12,153 bases of DNA, from contig URNY01000083.1 of NCBI GenBank assembly GCA_900549375.1, positions 1-12,153 of the forward strand, given 5' to 3'. Positions 1 through 8,120 of this stretch are shown here, piece by piece. The notes beneath the pieces were generated by a model, which was not told the DNA's origin, did not search any database, and was given only the letters and a program-made list of their open reading frames with translations. Source of the stretch: an uncultured Bacteroidales bacterium (GTDB taxonomy: Bacteria; Bacteroidota; Bacteroidia; Bacteroidales; Muribaculaceae). Position 1 is the stretch's first letter. Each line of letters begins with the position of its first letter. The position numbers and the translations under genes were made by a program.

Positions 1-349
1 CCTCGAGTTCCTCGGGAGTGTCGAAAGCTATGTAGGCACGGCCGTTGTCGAGAAGCATCTTGACATGCTCGCGATAGATGTCGCGGCGCTCGCTCTGCTT
101 ATAGGGGCCGTAGGCGCCACCTTCGCGCACACCCTCGTCGATGCCGATGCCGAGCCATGCGAGCGATTCGTTGATATATTCCTCGGCGCCGGGCACGAAC
201 CGGCGGCTGTCGGTATCCTCGATGCGGAGAATCATGTCTCCACCGTGGGCGCGTGCAAACAGATAGTTATATAATGCGGTCCTGACTCCGCCGATATGAA
301 GAGGCCCTGTGGGCGACGGCGCAAAGCGGACTCTTACTTTACGTTCCAT
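1..349 (-). CDS. gltX: Glutamyl-tRNA synthetase, N-terminal part (cut by window edge)
   Basis: Class I aminoacyl-tRNA synthetase that charges tRNA-Glu with glutamate in the cytoplasm. The ATG lies at 349-347 and 116 codons are visible before the window edge; a full GluRS has roughly 470-510 residues. The protein opens MERKVRVRFAPSPTGPLHIG. The FAPSPTGPLHIGG stretch (residues 9-21) is the glutamate/ATP-binding HIGH region of bacterial GluRS. It is followed by RTALYNYLFAR, ILRIEDTD (about residues 40-47) and GPYKQSER, all typical of GluRS. The opening does not resemble GlnRS, which has a PPEPNGYLHIGH-type start. The KMSKS loop and anticodon-binding domain are outside the window. The gene has its own promoter just upstream (380-410). 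Identification is by recognised motifs and is very secure. Confidence 0.96.
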   Translation of the reverse strand, partial: MERKVRVRFAPSPTGPLHIGGVRTALYNYLFARAHGGDMILRIEDTDSRRFVPGAEEYINESLAWLGIGIDEGVREGGAYGPYKQSERRDIYREHVKMLLDNGRAYIAFDTPEELE

Positions 350-379
350 GATGAATAGCTGCTAAATGGTAAATTTATG

Positions 380-410
380 CAAATTTACCTATTTTCGGCA
401 ACTATTCAAA
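380..410 (-). promoter_or_regulatory. Bacteroidetes-type promoter of gltX
   Basis: On the minus strand a -33 element TTTG (410-407) and a -7 element TAAATTTG (387-380) are separated by 19 nt. This matches the Bacteroidetes primary sigma consensus TTTG-N19-21-TAnnTTTG in full. Transcription should begin near 375, giving a 5' leader of about 25 nt before the ATG at 349. The rest of the gap to the DUF3256 gene (411-497) shows no clear terminator or gene. Confidence 0.7.
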
Positions 411-497
411 ATACATTTCAGTCAAAATTAGGGGAGTAATGGTTCAAAGCCGGAGAAGAGAGCGGGCCGGGCGATGAAGGAGGGATGGAAGAGGACG

Positions 498-1178
498 CTA
501 CTGTTCGAGGCGGAAACGTTTGCCGTCCCATCGGTAGAGGATGGTTCCCTTCATGAAAGGGGCTATCTGCTTATAATCATCCGCGCTCACGAACCGGCCC
601 ACAGTGAGTTCGGCAGTGATAGTCCTCCCATCGGGCGAGGGAGTGTATCTCATCGTGGGAAACGGCACTATCCGACGCACGAGCTCACGGCTCTTTTTAT
701 CGGGGAATTTGAAAAAGTCCTCGAGAACGGGCGTCTTGAAGTAGCGGCCGCGAGGCAGAGGGGCGAACCGGGGGGTATAGAAGCGCAGGTCGGTATCGTA
801 TGCCTGATCGCTGTCGCCGATGGTATAGGCAGTCATCAGAATATCCCCATTACGGACCGGAAGCACGTTGATGCTGAGTGTCGTCACCGGAGTGAGCGTC
901 ACCTTGAGATATCGTGGCGCCACGGTGTCGAGCCTCGAAAGGCCCTCCATCGTGTTCCGCGCCTGATAAATACTGTCGGCGGCATAGAAATCGAGCATAT
1001 CGAGGCGGGTGGATTTCCCGAGGATGTCGAGAATATCTATCGGCATCTCCACAAACGCCCTTCGGGCCGATATGGTATCGGCATTCTGCACGGCCGCAGA
1101 CATGCCGACCGGCAAAGCGGCCAATGCCGACAGCATAATCACCCGGAAAACAGTTGCGAGTCTATTGCCCATATTCAT
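498..1178 (-). CDS. DUF3256 family exported protein
   Basis: A 226-residue protein that I match to DUF3256, a family of unknown function known from Bacteroidales. The N-terminus has a basic start, a hydrophobic stretch (about residues 10-25) and small residues ending near SAA (27-29), which reads as a Sec signal peptide. The mature part shows family-like stretches: FVEMPIDILDIL (42-53), TRLDMLDFY (57-65), a central LTPVTTLSINVLPVRNGDIL, and a C-terminal DDYKQIAPFMKGTILYRWDG. I see no catalytic motif. Its ATG (1178-1176) overlaps the TGA of the upstream helicase gene (1177-1175) as ATGA, so it is very likely co-transcribed and translationally coupled. A second in-frame ATG lies two codons downstream (1172-1170) and could be used instead. 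Family assignment is from memory of conserved stretches. The function is unknown. Confidence 0.85.
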   Translation of the reverse strand: MNMGNRLATVFRVIMLSALAALPVGMSAAVQNADTISARRAFVEMPIDILDILGKSTRLDMLDFYAADSIYQARNTMEGLSRLDTVAPRYLKVTLTPVTTLSINVLPVRNGDILMTAYTIGDSDQAYDTDLRFYTPRFAPLPRGRYFKTPVLEDFFKFPDKKSRELVRRIVPFPTMRYTPSPDGRTITAELTVGRFVSADDYKQIAPFMKGTILYRWDGKRFRLEQ

Positions 1179-3193
1179 TTCTTCATGAAAATATCGTAAT
1201 TCCCGTTATATTTCGGGCGTTTTGCCTCTTTTGAAGCAGCTTTACCCTTTTTCTCCTTCTTCGTTTTCTCTTTAACAGGCTTCTCCTTTTTCAGCTTATC
1301 TTTCTTTACCTTATCCTTTTTCGGGCGCTCCTTTTTAGGGAAGTCGCTTTTCGGATAATCCTCTTTACCGGATGACTTACGGCTTCCTTTGCGCTTTTTG
1401 TCACGCCTCGCATCCGAGGCATAGTCGCGGTCGGTGGCAATCTCGGCATAGAGGCGCTCGCCGAAGAAATCGGCGTTCTTGAGGGCGTCGACAACCCTGC
1501 GGGCGTCGTCCTTACGCACATCGAAAAGAGTATAGCCGGAAAGGAGGTCGATACGGCCAATCACGGGCTTGGGGCCCTCGACATTACGATTTACGAGATC
1601 CATCAGATTGCCGGGGAAGAATCCGGATGATTTTCCGATATTCACCATGAGCCGTTCGTAGCCCTCCTCGGCCTCTCTGCGGTCTTTGTTCTTTTTACCC
1701 CGGCCGAAACCTTCGCCACGTTCCGAACCGCGGCCACGGTCGCGGTCGCCGGCATCAAGGTCGAGCACGGGCATGTCGCGGTAATAGGCAAGCAGGCGGT
1801 TGAACTCCAGCGAGAGGACGCGCTTCAGCAAATCTTCCTCGGAAAGCCATTCGAGTTTCTTGCGCACTCCGGGGAGATATTTCGCAATCTCATTCTCGTC
1901 GACTTCCACGCGTTCGAGACGGTCGGCAAGATTATAGAGCTGCTTCTCAATGATATGTTCGGGAGTAGGCACCTTCCGGTATTCGAACTCCTTGCCGAGT
2001 TTTTTCTCAATCTGCTTTATCTTGCCTTTCTCGCGCGAATGGATGATGGCAACGGAGACGCCGGTTTTGTTGGCGCGTCCCGTACGTCCGCTGCGGTGGG
2101 TATAGACAGCCTCGTCGTCGGGAAGTCCGAAGTTTATCACATGGGTGAGATCGTCGACATCGAGCCCGCGGGCGGCCACATCGGTGGCTATCAGCAGCTG
2201 CGTTACATGATCGCGGAATTTCTTCATCGCCAGGTCGCGCTGGGCCTGCGAGAGGTCGCCGTGGAGACAGTCGGCGTTATAGCCGTCGGCGATGAGTTTG
2301 TCGGCCACCTCCTGAGTCTCCCTTTTGGTGCGGCAGAACACGATGCCGTAGATATTGGGACTATTGTCGACTATCCGTTTAAGAGCCAGATATTTATCTT
2401 GTGCCTTCACCATATAGTAGATATGGCGGACATTCTTGGAGCCCTCATTGCGGTTGCCGGCCACGAACTCCACGGGGTCTTTCATATATTTGCGCGAAAT
2501 GCGGGCGATTTCGGCGGGCATTGTGGCCGAGAACATCAGCATCTTGCGATCTTCGGGCACATGCGATAGAATCTCGTCGATATCATCGAGAAATCCCATG
2601 TTGAGCATCTCGTCGGCTTCGTCGAGAATCACGGTGTGGACATCGTCGAGTTTCACCACCTCTCGCTTAATCAGGTCAATGAGGCGTCCGGGAGTGGCCA
2701 CGATCACCTGCACGCCGTTGCGGAGCGAACGGATCTGACTCTCGATGCTCGAACCGCCATAGACAGGCAGTATCTTTATACCTTCGAGATATTTGGAGAA
2801 ATCGGCGAGATCTCCGGCAATCTGGAGGCAAAGCTCGCGGGTAGGAGCGATCACGAGAGCCTGCGGCACCACCCTTCCGGCATCGATGCGCTGAAGAACG
2901 GGGAGGCCGAAAGCGGCCGTCTTGCCGGTGCCGGTCTGCGCGAGACCGACCACATCACCATCCTCATGCAGAAGATGCGGGATGACCATTTCCTGAATAG
3001 GCATGGGATGCACGAATCCCATCTCCTCTATGGCGCGCAAAAGCTGATCGTTGACACCGAGCTCAGCGAAGCTTTGCAGCTCCGGTTCGTTCTCCTCCAC
3101 AATCTCCTGCGCTTCGGGAAGCATAAGCGCTTCCATCATCTCTTCGGCATCGTTGATATTCGCGACACCGTTGGTATTTTCGTTTTCAGTCAT
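1175..3193 (-). CDS. deaD: DEAD-box ATP-dependent RNA helicase with DbpA RNA-binding domain
   Basis: RNA helicase of the DeaD/CsdA group, expected to remodel structured RNA in ribosome assembly, mRNA decay or cold adaptation. From the ATG at 3193 it has 672 residues. An in-frame TTG at 3199 is less likely as the start. All core motifs are present: Q-motif region FAELGV...PMPIQE (about 42-67), motif I AQTGTGKT (85-92), Ia PTRELCLQ (117-124), Ib TPGRLID (167-173), II DEAD (191-194), III SAT (222-224), V DVAARGLD (338-345) and VI HRSGRTGR (366-373). A DbpA-like RNA-binding domain follows (about 515-588, starting MVNIGKSSGFFPGNL). A basic tail of low-complexity KKxK units (about 598-664) ends NGNYDIFMKK. 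An Arg/Gly-rich linker (about 480-500) precedes the RNA-binding domain. The gene leads the operon with the DUF3256 gene. The leader is about 100 nt. The deaD symbol reflects domain architecture and does not prove orthology. Confidence 0.95.
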   Translation of the reverse strand: MTENENTNGVANINDAEEMMEALMLPEAQEIVEENEPELQSFAELGVNDQLLRAIEEMGFVHPMPIQEMVIPHLLHEDGDVVGLAQTGTGKTAAFGLPVLQRIDAGRVVPQALVIAPTRELCLQIAGDLADFSKYLEGIKILPVYGGSSIESQIRSLRNGVQVIVATPGRLIDLIKREVVKLDDVHTVILDEADEMLNMGFLDDIDEILSHVPEDRKMLMFSATMPAEIARISRKYMKDPVEFVAGNRNEGSKNVRHIYYMVKAQDKYLALKRIVDNSPNIYGIVFCRTKRETQEVADKLIADGYNADCLHGDLSQAQRDLAMKKFRDHVTQLLIATDVAARGLDVDDLTHVINFGLPDDEAVYTHRSGRTGRANKTGVSVAIIHSREKGKIKQIEKKLGKEFEYRKVPTPEHIIEKQLYNLADRLERVEVDENEIAKYLPGVRKKLEWLSEEDLLKRVLSLEFNRLLAYYRDMPVLDLDAGDRDRGRGSERGEGFGRGKKNKDRREAEEGYERLMVNIGKSSGFFPGNLMDLVNRNVEGPKPVIGRIDLLSGYTLFDVRKDDARRVVDALKNADFFGERLYAEIATDRDYASDARRDKKRKGSRKSSGKEDYPKSDFPKKERPKKDKVKKDKLKKEKPVKEKTKKEKKGKAASKEAKRPKYNGNYDIFMKK

Positions 3194-3195
3194 AT

Positions 3196-3255
3196 TCAAA
3201 AGTAATTTCTATCGTTATCAGGAAGCACACCGCTCCCACATGGAAAGGAATGCAT
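3196..3255 (-). CDS. Possible 19-codon leader peptide before deaD
   Basis: Within the helicase leader an ATG (3255-3253) opens a 19-codon frame, MHSFPCGSGVLPDNDRNYF. Its TGA (3198-3196) ends two bases before the deaD ATG (3193). Such spacing would allow termination-reinitiation coupling. There is no amino-acid run that would suggest classical attenuation, and a frame this short can arise by chance. Confidence 0.2.
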   Translation of the reverse strand: MHSFPCGSGVLPDNDRNYF

Positions 3256-3300
3256 GACAATCCCTTATTCTTAGAAAACGCTTCACAGCCGTTTATTCCG

Positions 3301-3308
3301 CAAAGTTA
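3301..3308 (-). promoter_or_regulatory. Putative -7 promoter element of deaD
   Basis: TAACTTTG on the minus strand (3308-3301) fits the Bacteroidetes -7 consensus TAnnTTTG exactly. No good TTTG is found 19-21 nt upstream, so the -33 half is weak. Predicted transcription start is near 3296, leaving a leader of about 100 nt before the helicase ATG. It sits back-to-back with the dipeptidase promoter in the 3194-3407 divergent gap. Confidence 0.5.
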
Positions 3309-3350
3309 CAAAAGATTTTTCCATTTTTAGTCTCTGTTGCCCGGCAATAC

Positions 3351-3381
3351 TTGCTTTTATAGCCATATTTCCCTATATTTG
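3351..3381 (+). promoter_or_regulatory. Putative promoter of the C69 dipeptidase gene
   Basis: A perfect -7 element TATATTTG lies at 3374-3381, with TTGC (3351-3354) 19 nt upstream as an imperfect -33 element. Predicted transcription start is near 3387, about 20 nt before the ATG at 3408. Confidence 0.55.
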
Positions 3382-3407
3382 CCCTTAGAAACAACAATAA
3401 CACCGAT

Positions 3408-5048
3408 ATGAGAAAACTGATAATTCCCGCCGCAGCCGCGGCGCTGCTTTTGGGATGGTCGGAGGCCGATGCCTGCACCAACCTTATCGCCGGAAAGAAA
3501 GCCACTGCCGATGGGTCGGTGATGGTGACCTACGCGGCAGATTCCCATAATCTTTATGGAATGCTGACGCATACACCCGCAGGGCGCCATCCGGCAGGAT
3601 CGATGCGCAAAGTAGTGGAATGGGACACCGGGAAACCGCTCGGAGAGATTCCGCAAGTGGCGGAGACCTATAATGTTGTGGGCAACATGAACGAGCATCA
3701 GCTCGCCATCGGCGAGTCGACCTGGGGCGGCCGGAAAGAATTGGAGGACACCACCGGCAAATCGGTGATCGACTACGGTTCGCTTATACAGATTGCCCTC
3801 GAGCGTTGCAAGACTGCCCGCGAGGCTGTGGCCACGATGGGCGACCTTGTGAACAGATACGGTTATGCTTCGAGCGGTGAATCTTTCTCGATAGCCGACA
3901 AGAATGAGGTCTGGGTAATGGAGATGATCGGCAAGGGAGCCGAAAAGGGCGCTGTATGGATTGCCGTGCGCATCCCCGACGACGCCATTTCCGGACATGC
4001 CAACGAACCACGCATCCGCAAGGTGAACATGAAGGACAAAGAGAACGTGATGTATTCGAAAGATGTGATCTCTTTTGCCCGCAAACGCGGCTACTTCAAC
4101 GGCAAAGATGCCGATTTCTCTTTTGCCGACGCTTACGGGGAGCATGATCCGGCCACGCGCCGGGGTTGCGATGCCCGCGTATGGAGTTATTTCCGCCGTT
4201 TCGCTCCAGAGACCGACAAGTATTACGCATGGTGCGCCGGCAAGAGCGACGAGCCGATGCCTTTATATGTCGTTCCTGAGAAGAAAGTGAGCCTCAAGGA
4301 TATGGAATGGAGCATGCGCGACCATTTCGAGGGAACGCCGTTCGAGATGACAACCGACATAGGCGCGGGCCCCAACCATGTGCCCTACCGCTGGCGCCCG
4401 ATGGAATTCGAGGTAGACGGCAAGAAATATTGCAATGAGCGAGCCATCGCCACCCAGCAGACAGGCTGGAGCTTCGTAAGCCAGAGCCGCGACTGGCTGC
4501 CCGACCCCGTGGGTGGAATCCTCTGGTTCGGCACCGACGACACCAACACTTCCGTATATATGCCCTTCTATTGCGGCATGACGGAGATTCCCCGCGAGCT
4601 CGGGCATGGCGACATCAACACATTCTCGATGGATTCCAATTTCTGGATGACAAACTGGGTGGCCAATCAGGCCTACAACCGCTATGACCTGATGATTCCG
4701 GATATCCGCAAGGTGCAGAACCGTCTTGAAGACAAGTTTCGCGACAGCCGCAAGGCTCAGGACAGCAAACTGGAGGCTCTGGTGAAGGGAGGCGATACAG
4801 ACGCATACCGCAAGGCTGTGAACTCGGAGGGCGCCGCCGTGGCCAAAGAGGCTACCGACAGCTATCGCGACCTGGCGCAGTATCTGCTCGTGAAATTCAT
4901 GGACGGCAATATGAAAAAGACTGATGCCGACGGCAATTTCATCAAGAGCGAATACAACATGCCTGTCTATCCCTCGTTCCCGGGATATGACAAGAAGTAT
5001 TACGAGAACATCGTGCGCGAGACAGGCGACCATTTCCTGATTCCCTGA
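3408..5048 (+). CDS. Secreted C69 family dipeptidase
   Basis: A 546-residue member of peptidase family C69 (Ntn-hydrolase dipeptidases related to Lactobacillus PepD), expected to cleave short peptides outside the cytoplasm. Residues 1-22 form a signal peptide with a hydrophobic Ala/Leu core ending ADA. The next residue is Cys23, followed by TNLIAGKKATADGSV. In C69 enzymes the N-terminal Cys is the nucleophile, so cleavage after Ala22 would itself expose it. There is no lipobox, so a lipoprotein is unlikely. Other family stretches are NEHQLAIGESTWGGR, DYGSLIQIALERCKTAREA, FSIADKNEVWVMEMIGKG, DIGAGPNHVPYRWRPMEF and GGILWFGTDDTNTSVYMPFY. Length is normal for the Bacteroidetes members. It is monocistronic, with a promoter at 3351-3381 and a strong terminator directly after the stop codon. 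Substrate range cannot be read from the sequence. Confidence 0.93.
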   Translation: MRKLIIPAAAAALLLGWSEADACTNLIAGKKATADGSVMVTYAADSHNLYGMLTHTPAGRHPAGSMRKVVEWDTGKPLGEIPQVAETYNVVGNMNEHQLAIGESTWGGRKELEDTTGKSVIDYGSLIQIALERCKTAREAVATMGDLVNRYGYASSGESFSIADKNEVWVMEMIGKGAEKGAVWIAVRIPDDAISGHANEPRIRKVNMKDKENVMYSKDVISFARKRGYFNGKDADFSFADAYGEHDPATRRGCDARVWSYFRRFAPETDKYYAWCAGKSDEPMPLYVVPEKKVSLKDMEWSMRDHFEGTPFEMTTDIGAGPNHVPYRWRPMEFEVDGKKYCNERAIATQQTGWSFVSQSRDWLPDPVGGILWFGTDDTNTSVYMPFYCGMTEIPRELGHGDINTFSMDSNFWMTNWVANQAYNRYDLMIPDIRKVQNRLEDKFRDSRKAQDSKLEALVKGGDTDAYRKAVNSEGAAVAKEATDSYRDLAQYLLVKFMDGNMKKTDADGNFIKSEYNMPVYPSFPGYDKKYYENIVRETGDHFLIP

Positions 5049-5063
5049 CGCAAGATCAACACA

Positions 5064-5115
5064 ATAAAAAGAATCCGCGGAGAATGGAAATCGGTTCTCC
5101 GCGGATTCTTTTTAT
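5064..5115. terminator. Bidirectional terminator between convergent genes
   Basis: Two perfect 21-nt inverted arms (5064-5084 and 5095-5115) flank a 10-nt loop. The GC-rich core GAATCCGCGGAGAA is flanked by A5 on the left and T5 on the right, so both strands would give a stem followed by a U-run. It lies between the stop of the C69 gene (5048) and the stop of the acyl-CoA synthetase gene (5146), and so should serve both. Confidence 0.92.
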
Positions 5116-5145
5116 CTATTTATTAGAGGCTTAAGGCCTCGTCCC

Positions 5146-6822
5146 TTAAACACTGTAGAGGAAGCGCTTGATAGAGCGTTTTGGCGTTTTCTCAAATTCG
5201 TTTGGCATGAGCACTATCTTGGAGATGCGTTCATAGGGAGCCACGAGCTTGTTGAGTTCGAGACGGATATTTTCCATCGTGCTGTCCATATCGGGCAAGG
5301 AGACCTCGAAGCGGTCGAGGGCCTCGAAATCGGGGTAAACGAGCGCCACAAGCTTGCCGTCGCGTTCAACCACCAGACTCTCGGCCACGAAGGGCATGTT
5401 GTTGAGTTTGGCTTCTATCTCTTCGGGATAGATGTTCTGGCCGGAAGCCGAGAGGATCATCGTCTTTGAGCGGCCGCGCAGGAAGAGAGTGCCGTCGGAC
5501 GAGCGCGTGCCCATATCGCCGGTATGAAGCCATCCCTCCTCGTCGAAAACCCTGGAGGTGGCATCGGGATTCTTGTAATATCCCTTCATCACGTTCACCC
5601 CGCGGACACATATCTCTCCGGGAACCCTTTCGGGATCTTCGGAAAGGATCTTTGTCTCCATAGTGGGGAGCGTGCGTCCCGACGAACCAGGTATAAACTC
5701 TCGCCAGGGAGTGTAGGAGATAAGCGGCCCGCATTCCGTCATGCCGTAGCCGACGGTGAAGGGGAACTTGATTTTATGCAGGAAATCCTCCACCTCATGA
5801 TTGAGAGGCGCACCGCCGACAATCACCTCCTCGAACTCGCCTCCGAAAGCATCGACAAGTTTTTTGCGTATCTTCGAATATATGAATGAGTCGAGCAAAG
5901 GCACAGCCAGAGTCCAGCGCATAGTGCCTTTGGAAATCATAGGAAGGATCTGGTTCTTATAAATTTTCTCGAGGATGAGGGGAACGCATATCACAAGATT
6001 CGGACGCACTTCCGCCAGCGCCTTAAGCAGGATGCGGGGCGACGGAGTCTTGCATAGAAGAGTGACATGTGAGCCTACCGCGAGCGGAGTAAGCATGTCG
6101 AAACCACATCCGTAGGCATGGGCGAGCGGCAGGAAGGCCAAGGCGCGGGAACTGCGGAAGTGAAGCACGGTATCCATTCCGAAGCAGACATTCCCGGCAA
6201 GATTTTCGCCGGTGAGCATCACGCCTTTGGAGAAACCGGTGGTTCCGGAGGTATAGTTGATTTCAGCAACCTCGGAGTTGTCACGGTCGGCATACCGGAC
6301 ATCGTGCGACCTATAGCCGCCGGGATAATGGCGGCGGAAACGGCGTCGCAGAAGACGCAGATTGCGCGACAACTCCTCCCCTTGTCTCTCATATTTGAGA
6401 GTCCATCCTTCGAGCGAAAGGACGCCTTTCACCTTCAGTAGTTTCTCAGGCTCTATATGCTCCCATACCTGCTCGGATATGAAAAGCATCTCAGCTTCCG
6501 AATGATTCACGATATGGGTGATATCGAGAGGATTGAATTCGGAAAGGATGGGCACGATCACCGCACCGTAAGTGATGGTGGCCATATATATGAACACCCA
6601 TTCACATGAATCCTTGCCGCAGATAGCCACTTTCGCGCCTTTCTTCAGGCCTATCGACTCATAGAAAAGATGGATCATGGCGATTGTGGTGGCGAGGTCG
6701 CCGTAGGTCATTGTCTTCTTGGTGGGATAATCGGTAAGAGCCGGAAGATCCCAGTTCTCTATGAAACTCTTCTCATAGATTTTTATGAAATTCTCAATCT
6801 TGATGTTCGATTTTGGAGTCAT
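5146..6822 (-). CDS. AMP-dependent acyl-CoA synthetase (long-chain fatty acid-CoA ligase type)
   Basis: A 558-residue ANL-superfamily adenylate-forming enzyme, most likely activating a fatty acid to its acyl-CoA through an acyl-AMP. Motifs, counted from the ATG at 6822: P-loop YTSGTTGFSKGVML (190-203), A5 YGMTECGPL (359-367), A7 GWLHTGD (430-436), A8 RGRSKTMILSASGQNIYPEE (449-468) and the C-terminal KTPKRSIKRFLYSV end. A GTG 36 nt upstream (6858) is in frame, but the ATG start agrees better with homologues that begin near NFIKIYEKSF. In the A10 region the usual catalytic lysine position reads Ser when aligned by eye with TPSGKIxR. It follows the alcohol dehydrogenase gene by 56 nt with no evident terminator, so the two may be co-transcribed. 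I saw no transmembrane segment. Acyl chain length is not determinable here. Confidence 0.9.
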   Translation of the reverse strand: MTPKSNIKIENFIKIYEKSFIENWDLPALTDYPTKKTMTYGDLATTIAMIHLFYESIGLKKGAKVAICGKDSCEWVFIYMATITYGAVIVPILSEFNPLDITHIVNHSEAEMLFISEQVWEHIEPEKLLKVKGVLSLEGWTLKYERQGEELSRNLRLLRRRFRRHYPGGYRSHDVRYADRDNSEVAEINYTSGTTGFSKGVMLTGENLAGNVCFGMDTVLHFRSSRALAFLPLAHAYGCGFDMLTPLAVGSHVTLLCKTPSPRILLKALAEVRPNLVICVPLILEKIYKNQILPMISKGTMRWTLAVPLLDSFIYSKIRKKLVDAFGGEFEEVIVGGAPLNHEVEDFLHKIKFPFTVGYGMTECGPLISYTPWREFIPGSSGRTLPTMETKILSEDPERVPGEICVRGVNVMKGYYKNPDATSRVFDEEGWLHTGDMGTRSSDGTLFLRGRSKTMILSASGQNIYPEEIEAKLNNMPFVAESLVVERDGKLVALVYPDFEALDRFEVSLPDMDSTMENIRLELNKLVAPYERISKIVLMPNEFEKTPKRSIKRFLYSV

Positions 6823-6878
6823 GCTTTCCTGTTTTGGCTGTATATATATACTCTCCACTCCCCTTTCCTACCTAATAT

Positions 6879-8060
6879 TTACCCTTCGAGGGCGAGCCGA
6901 TAGATCTCCCGGCAGTCGTCCATCGACAGGGGCACGTATGAGCCGAGAGTATCGCCCATGTTGCGATGGAGCGACTTCACCATCATCTCGATATCGGGTT
7001 CCTTGCCCACAAGTTCGCGGAGATTGGTGGTCAGGCCGAGGTCGTGATAGAAATTCTTGAGTTCGCTGATGCCCTCATCGATAATCTCTTCAGTCTCCTT
7101 GCCTGCGGGATCCACCGACATCACATTGATGGCGAAGCGCCAGAGTTTGTCGGGGTTGCGGTGGGCGCAGAAAGTCATCCATGCCGGAATCATCACGGCC
7201 AGGCCGGCGCCGTGGGCTACATCGTAGAATGCCGAAATCTCATGCTCGAGCCGATGGGACGCCCAGTCCTCGACTTTGCCGACACCACATAGTCCGTTGT
7301 GGGCGAGGGTACCCGCCCACATCACATCTGCACGGGCATCATAGTTCTGCGGGTCGAGACGCAGGCTGAGAGCCTGATCCATGATATCGCGCAGTATGGC
7401 CTCGGAATAGGAATCGACGAGTTGGGTGCCCGATGTGTTGGAGAAATAGCGCTCGAAGATATGCGCCATCATATCGGTGATACCACAGGCCGTCTGAAAC
7501 CAGGGAAGGGAGAAAGTCAGCTCCGGATTCATGATCGCGAAGCGTGGACGAAGCAGGAAAGGATAGCGCACGGAAATCTTCTGATGAGTTTTCTCATTTG
7601 TTATCACCGAATTGCCGCTGCCTTCGCTGCCGGCTGCCGGGATCGTGAGCACGACTCCCACCGGAAGTGCGGCCGAGGGCGCGGATGTGCCATTATAGAA
7701 ATTCCAGAAATCCTCGGTAGTCACGGCGCCGAGGGCTATTCCCTTGGCGGCGTCGATAGGACTGCCTCCGCCAACTGCGAGCAGAAAGTCGACGCCTTCC
7801 GCCACGGCTCTGGCTATGCCTGCATATACGCTCGAAGCCACGGGATTCGGAGAGATACCTCCGAACTCGCAGTATTCGATTCCTTCGGCGGCAAGGGAAT
7901 TCTCGATCTCACCGAGCAGCCCACTCTCGCGGATACGCTCGCTGCCGTAGACTATCATCACTTTGGAGGCGCCATAACGTCGCAAGGCTTTGCCGGTGTC
8001 TTTCTGAACACCTCTTCCGAAAATAAACTCTGTAGGGGAATAAAATGTGAAATTATCCAT
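6879..8060 (-). CDS. Iron-containing alcohol dehydrogenase (YqhD/butanol dehydrogenase type)
   Basis: A 393-residue group III metal-dependent alcohol/aldehyde oxidoreductase, cytoplasmic and using NAD(P)H. It opens MDNFTFYSPTEFIFGRG, typical of the BDH/YqhD subgroup. The nucleotide-binding GGGSPIDAAKGIA lies at residues 97-109. By alignment with YqhD the metal ligands are Asp196 and His200 (ITDMMAH), His269 (DWASH) and His283 (DVAHG). All four are present, so the enzyme looks intact. Length is normal. It is first in a minus-strand unit with the acyl-CoA synthetase gene. A perfect inverted repeat upstream (8121-8147) may be an operator. The likely role is reduction of aldehydes in fermentation or detoxification; the actual substrate and cofactor preference are not evident. 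Confidence 0.93.
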   Translation of the reverse strand: MDNFTFYSPTEFIFGRGVQKDTGKALRRYGASKVMIVYGSERIRESGLLGEIENSLAAEGIEYCEFGGISPNPVASSVYAGIARAVAEGVDFLLAVGGGSPIDAAKGIALGAVTTEDFWNFYNGTSAPSAALPVGVVLTIPAAGSEGSGNSVITNEKTHQKISVRYPFLLRPRFAIMNPELTFSLPWFQTACGITDMMAHIFERYFSNTSGTQLVDSYSEAILRDIMDQALSLRLDPQNYDARADVMWAGTLAHNGLCGVGKVEDWASHRLEHEISAFYDVAHGAGLAVMIPAWMTFCAHRNPDKLWRFAINVMSVDPAGKETEEIIDEGISELKNFYHDLGLTTNLRELVGKEPDIEMMVKSLHRNMGDTLGSYVPLSMDDCREIYRLALEG

Positions 8061-8120
8061 GATTACGATATTTTTCTTAAATTCGGTGGAATTGCCCCAA
8101 ACCGTATGGTTCTAAGAGTG

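Noticed and set aside
449..472. GCCGG...CCGGGC partial inverted repeat beyond the DUF3256 stop codon
   Set aside because: The stem is only 4-5 bp with a mismatch and no U-run, so it is too weak to call a terminator.
474..1199. A 241-codon plus-strand open frame opposite the DUF3256 gene
   Set aside because: It is antisense to a recognised signal-peptide protein; its translation is His/Arg/Gly-rich with no domain. Long antisense frames are common in GC-richer DNA.
1955..2569. A 204-codon plus-strand frame within the helicase gene
   Set aside because: It lies wholly opposite the conserved helicase core and its translation matches no family.
3357..4145. A 262-codon minus-strand frame opposite the C69 dipeptidase
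   Set aside because: It covers the dipeptidase promoter, signal peptide and catalytic region, whose family motifs decide the strand.
4263..5033. A 256-codon minus-strand frame opposite the C69 dipeptidase C-terminus
   Set aside because: It is a shadow of conserved C69 sequence with no recognisable product.
6840..6851. GTATATATATAC palindrome between the dehydrogenase and acyl-CoA synthetase genes
   Set aside because: It is a simple TA run, self-complementary by composition, with no promoter spacing to a -33 element, so it is not listed as an operator.
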